Assembly: GCA_015680685.1 (NCBI GenBank)
Contig: MNCI01008033.1
Location: 796,521-860,520 of the forward strand
Source of the DNA: Gnetum montanum
Lineage: Eukaryota; Streptophyta; Gnetopsida; Gnetales; Gnetaceae
Direction of reading: 5' to 3'
DNA length: 64,000 bases
Part shown: positions 61,060 to 64,000 of the stretch, piece after piece
Layout: the number at the start of each line of letters is the position of its first letter
Position numbering within the stretch: the stretch's first letter is position 1
Program-made: the position numbers and the translations under genes
The notes under the pieces: generated by a model
The model's input: the letters and a program-made list of their open reading frames with translations, nothing else
Databases searched by the model: none
Told to the model about the DNA's origin: nothing

Positions 61060-61990
61060 AGAAGCCAAAAGGCATTCATCTATAAGAAAAAGTTCCATAG
61101 GAATAGGTAAAATTTATTTTACGCTAGTCCTTAGGGGTAATGGCTACTTGATTGTAACCACTAAATCCATCCAAAAAATAGTAATATTCATGTCCTTCTA
61201 ATTTTTCCAAAATTTTGTTTATGTATGGTAATGGAAAATGGTCTTTCTTTGTATTTTGATTTAATTTTCTATAATCTACACAAACTCTCCACTTTCCACC
61301 CTTTTTTGGAACTACAATAATTGTACTTACCCATTCACTATCAACTATTGGATAAATAATCCCTTCTTTCCAAAGTTTTGAAATTTCATCCTTAAAAATT
61401 TGTTTGAGTGCTGGATTAATTCATCTTAGGGGAATTCTTACTAGTTTTACATTGTCTTCTAGGTAGATGTGATGTTGGCAGATTTTTGGTGAGATTCCTT
61501 GATGAAGGTCCTCATAACTCCATGCAAATGCCTTTAATTTTCTATGTAAGACTTCTAATAACTTTACTTCTTACTTAATAATCAATTGGGAATTTATTAT
61601 TAATGGTTTATTATAATCCAAAAATATATACTTAAGTGTGCTAGGTAATTCTCTAAGATCCATGGAATCATTATTTATGGGTTGAATTATTTCTCCAATA
61701 TTCCCTAAGCCTAAATTCAAAATTTGGTCAAGGAAATCTTTTTGATCCTTTGTAGAGAGTTCTAAAGGTCCTTCCTCAAAATTATTTAGTACTAAGGTTT
61801 CCCTATCTTATGTCACTATTGAAGTGGGTATTGTGTAAAGCATTTTTGCCTCCTTTAAGTCTTTTTTTAATCAATTTTCTTTCACCTTATCATATATGTT
61901 CAGCACAAAAGTAAGATTAACAAAAGATTATTAAATTTTTCCTAATCTACAATTAATTACTGCATCAACTATTTCTAACCATGGTCTACC
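61055..61990 (-). pseudogene. Element D reverse transcriptase, upstream half
   Basis: The minus-strand reading from about 61500 down is: HQGISPKICQHHIYLEDN, then NPALKQIFKDEISKLWKEGI, IYPIVDSEWVSTIIVVPKKG, GKWRVCVDYRKLNQNTKKDH, FPLPYINKILEKLEGHEYYY, FLDGFSGYNQVAITPKD, and GTFSYR then MPFGFCN at 61055-61080. The next residues of the same domain are found at 36133. Only a few stops occur (for example after ITPKD and before MPFG). The GISP..C.H.I.lE and YRKLN motifs are typical of Athila-like elements. 61500-61990 is the linker toward the protease, with stops. Confidence 0.9.
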
Positions 61991-62260
61991 TAATATGATA
62001 GGAAAACAATCTTGATTTTGAATTCCAAAACTACAAAATCAATTGGGTATTTTTCTTTCTCTACTTCGATTATCAGATCTTCTAATATTCCTATGGATTT
62101 TAGATTGGATCCATCAAACAAAGAAATTATCATATTTACTTTCTTTATATCCTCTAAATCAAGTGACCTAGCCATTTCTAATGGTATGATATTAATACTA
62201 GCTCCTAAACCTAATAAATCATTTTTAATAACTTGACCATTTATTTTAATTAGGATACTA
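61990..62260 (-). pseudogene. Element D protease
   Basis: Reads LGLGASINIIPLEMARSLDL, then FDGSNLKSIGILEDLIIEVE, KEKYPIDFVVLEFK. This matches Athila-type retropepsin ('DLGASvNl.P......lgl', 'LADrS...P.GivEDvlV.v....fPvDFvVld'). The catalytic Asp position of DLGAS is Gly here, so the enzyme would be inactive. Confidence 0.82.
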
Positions 62261-62579
62261 GGAACTTTGGGATCTTAATATTTTGAGACTTCATGACTTT
62301 TTATAAGTTAAGAGAGATTGTCAACCAAACAAACTTATTTAGGAATCTTTTCCTTCCTTCTCCTAGTGCATAATTCCCTTAGGTACTACTCTCTTTTACT
62401 ACTTTTTCTAAAGGAATATGCAAATATAATTCACTAAACATTTTTTCAAGGTGTGCTTTAGTTGTAAAATCTTCCAATAACCATTTAGGAAAAGGAGGTA
62501 AAATTGATTTTCTCGAAAATGATGGTTGTTCCCTTTCCCTAATAGGTTGGTCCTTTTCTTCCTGATCTAGAATTGGAGG

Positions 62580-63919
62580 TTGGACTTCTTCTTATGTTCC
62601 TTTTTCTTGAGATCTCACCTTTTTCTATGCTGTTGGTTCAACTATTTTCCCACTCCTTGTAGTGATGGAAAGCACTTGTTCCTTTCTCCTTTTTTGGGAT
62701 CTAGGATTTGGTTCAAGTTGGGATGGTAATTCATTCCTAGTTAGATCTTGAAATCTTTGTCTAGTCTCACTCATGAATTGTCTACTTTCTTCAATTAAGG
62801 AGGTAAGGCTTTGGGTGAGTTTGTCCAAATGGTCATTAATTGAACTCTTAACTAATATAAAACTATTTTGAGGATATTATTGTGGTAAAAATTGTCATTG
62901 TGGAAATTTCATTGTTGGTTGGCTCTTATATTATTGAAAAGCCTTCACTAATTCTTGCATTTCCTCCTAATAATATAATAAGGCTAGGTAGGTTGTATGA
63001 TCATGTTATGGACTACCACAAATGGTACATTCTTAGCTTTGGATTTCATGAGCTTGTTTGTTTATCAACTATGTCAAATCATCTATGTTTTTATTTAATT
63101 ATTGTATTTTTTGGGTCACGTTCTTCATAATGTTGGGTTTTGGCCATCTCTTACTTTAATCTACTAGTGAATCTATAATTCTTCAACCATCTTCTAGTGT
63201 TATATTCAAGATATTTCCACCACAAGCAAAGTTAACATTTTCCCTACAATAAGGTAATAAGCCTTCTACAAAGATTTGAATTAGTTGATGGGCTAGAAAT
63301 CCATGGTTTGGATTCTTCAAACATAATCCTTTAAACCTATCAAAATTACTCTCATAATCTTCATCTTCATGTTGCATAAAGCTCATTAATTATTTTCTTA
63401 ATGAATATATTCTATCATTAGAGAGAAATCTTTGGAGAAAAGCATCCTTAAATTCATCCCATGAACTAATTTATGTTCTAAGGGTTTGTAACCAAAATCA
63501 GCTTCATCTTTGAGGTTTGATTTAAAAGCAATCATTTTAGTTCTATCACCACCTTGAGATGCAAGCATTGCTAATGTGGTTTCAAATTCTCTTATGTGAG
63601 TAACCAAATCTTCATCATTTGTTCCCTTAAAAATAAGTAATAAATGAATATTTTTAACTTCTACATCTCTTCCTTATGGGAAAACTAATGGGCCTTGAGG
63701 TATAATTAATGTCCTTTGATTCAGTAAGTCTTCAAGAGTTTGTCCTAGGTAGGGTTGGCCAACTCGAATATTGGAACCTAAACTACCTAAGGAAAGAGGA
63801 ATTGAACCTAAAGTAAATGGAGGAGGTGTATGATGTGAATATGATTCCATTGTGTAAATGGAGGTTACTATAGGACCTAGTATAGAAATAAAAGCTAGTG
63901 GTGTAGATGGTGTTTGCAA
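62580..63919 (-). pseudogene. Element D gag
   Basis: The N-terminal part (63919-63674) is Pro/Ser-rich. The core follows: DEDLVTHIREFETTLAMLAS, FKSNLKDEADFGYKPL (a Trp is usual), LRMLFSKDFSL, QHEDEDYESNFDRFKGLCLK, NPNHGFLAHQLIQIFVEGLL, ENVNFACGGNILNITLEDG, down to 63183. This is the Athila gag pattern ('..Ge...Y..rFk.Lc..cPhH....llI..FyeGL.......ida..GG.l...t'). The C-terminal part at 62828-62625 has LPSQLEPNPR and VLSITTRSGK, matching 'LPSQ.e.NP...v.AItLRSGK', a marker of this lineage. It has frameshifts and stops. The 5' LTR lies beyond the window. Confidence 0.88.
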
Positions 63920-64000
63920 ACTCTCAGGTTATGTAGTTCCTCCTATTGTGGTAACATTAGTTAATATTTGGGTAGTACTTAAATTCGAGGATCCTGGTCC

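Overview
The window looks like plant nuclear DNA from a large, repeat-filled genome, and I see no intact host gene. It is AT-rich and poor in CpG. It holds decayed LTR retrotransposons of three plant groups: Ty1/copia, Ty3/gypsy Tat-like and Ty3/gypsy Athila-like. Several are nested, and their coding frames are broken by stops and frameshifts. A seed plant is well supported by these lineages. A gymnosperm is my guess from how old and dense the decay looks, and nothing here proves it.

Layout. 1-919 is a truncated copy of an LTR (family E). 920-8759 is AT-rich sequence with no gene I can recognise. 8760-9090 (-) is the tail of a LINE-like reverse transcriptase. 9378-18092 is framed by two copia LTR copies. 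It contains copia gag-to-integrase remnants (14726-17456, -), a two-tier minisatellite (9939-10345), a broken gene with an acidic tail that resembles plant transposon-associated proteins (10958-11640, +), a 26-bp-arm hairpin (13211-13284), and the last exon of a papain-family cysteine protease pseudogene (13440-13877, +). 18093-36009 is a very large Tat-lineage gypsy element (element C, +) with gag, protease, RT, two RNase H domains and integrase. It also carries several families of internal tandem repeats and a long antisense coding remnant.

36010-36133 and 61055-64000 are two parts of one Athila-like gypsy element (element D, -), split inside its RT domain. Between them lies a 24.9-kb tandem array of a related gypsy family. 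The array has four LTRs (36134-37057, 40868-41780, 51531-52463, 60094-61054) and three internal regions (unit 1, copy A, copy B). The 5-bp target duplication ATTAC is found only at the two outer ends. One insertion followed by unequal recombination between LTRs therefore explains the array better than three separate insertions. The three units have lost different parts: unit 1 lacks gag-pol, copy A keeps gag-pol and part of an extra 3' ORF, and copy B keeps gag-pol but has no extra ORF. Finally, a 1,010-bp solo LTR of family E sits in the RT domain of copy A with a perfect GTGTC duplication.

Relative order from nesting: D first, the array inside D, the E solo LTR inside copy A. C abuts the broken end of D. 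None of these elements looks able to move by itself. No clearly new biological system was found. The most informative items are the dated nesting, the LTR array, the repeat families inside C and the cysteine-protease fragment.
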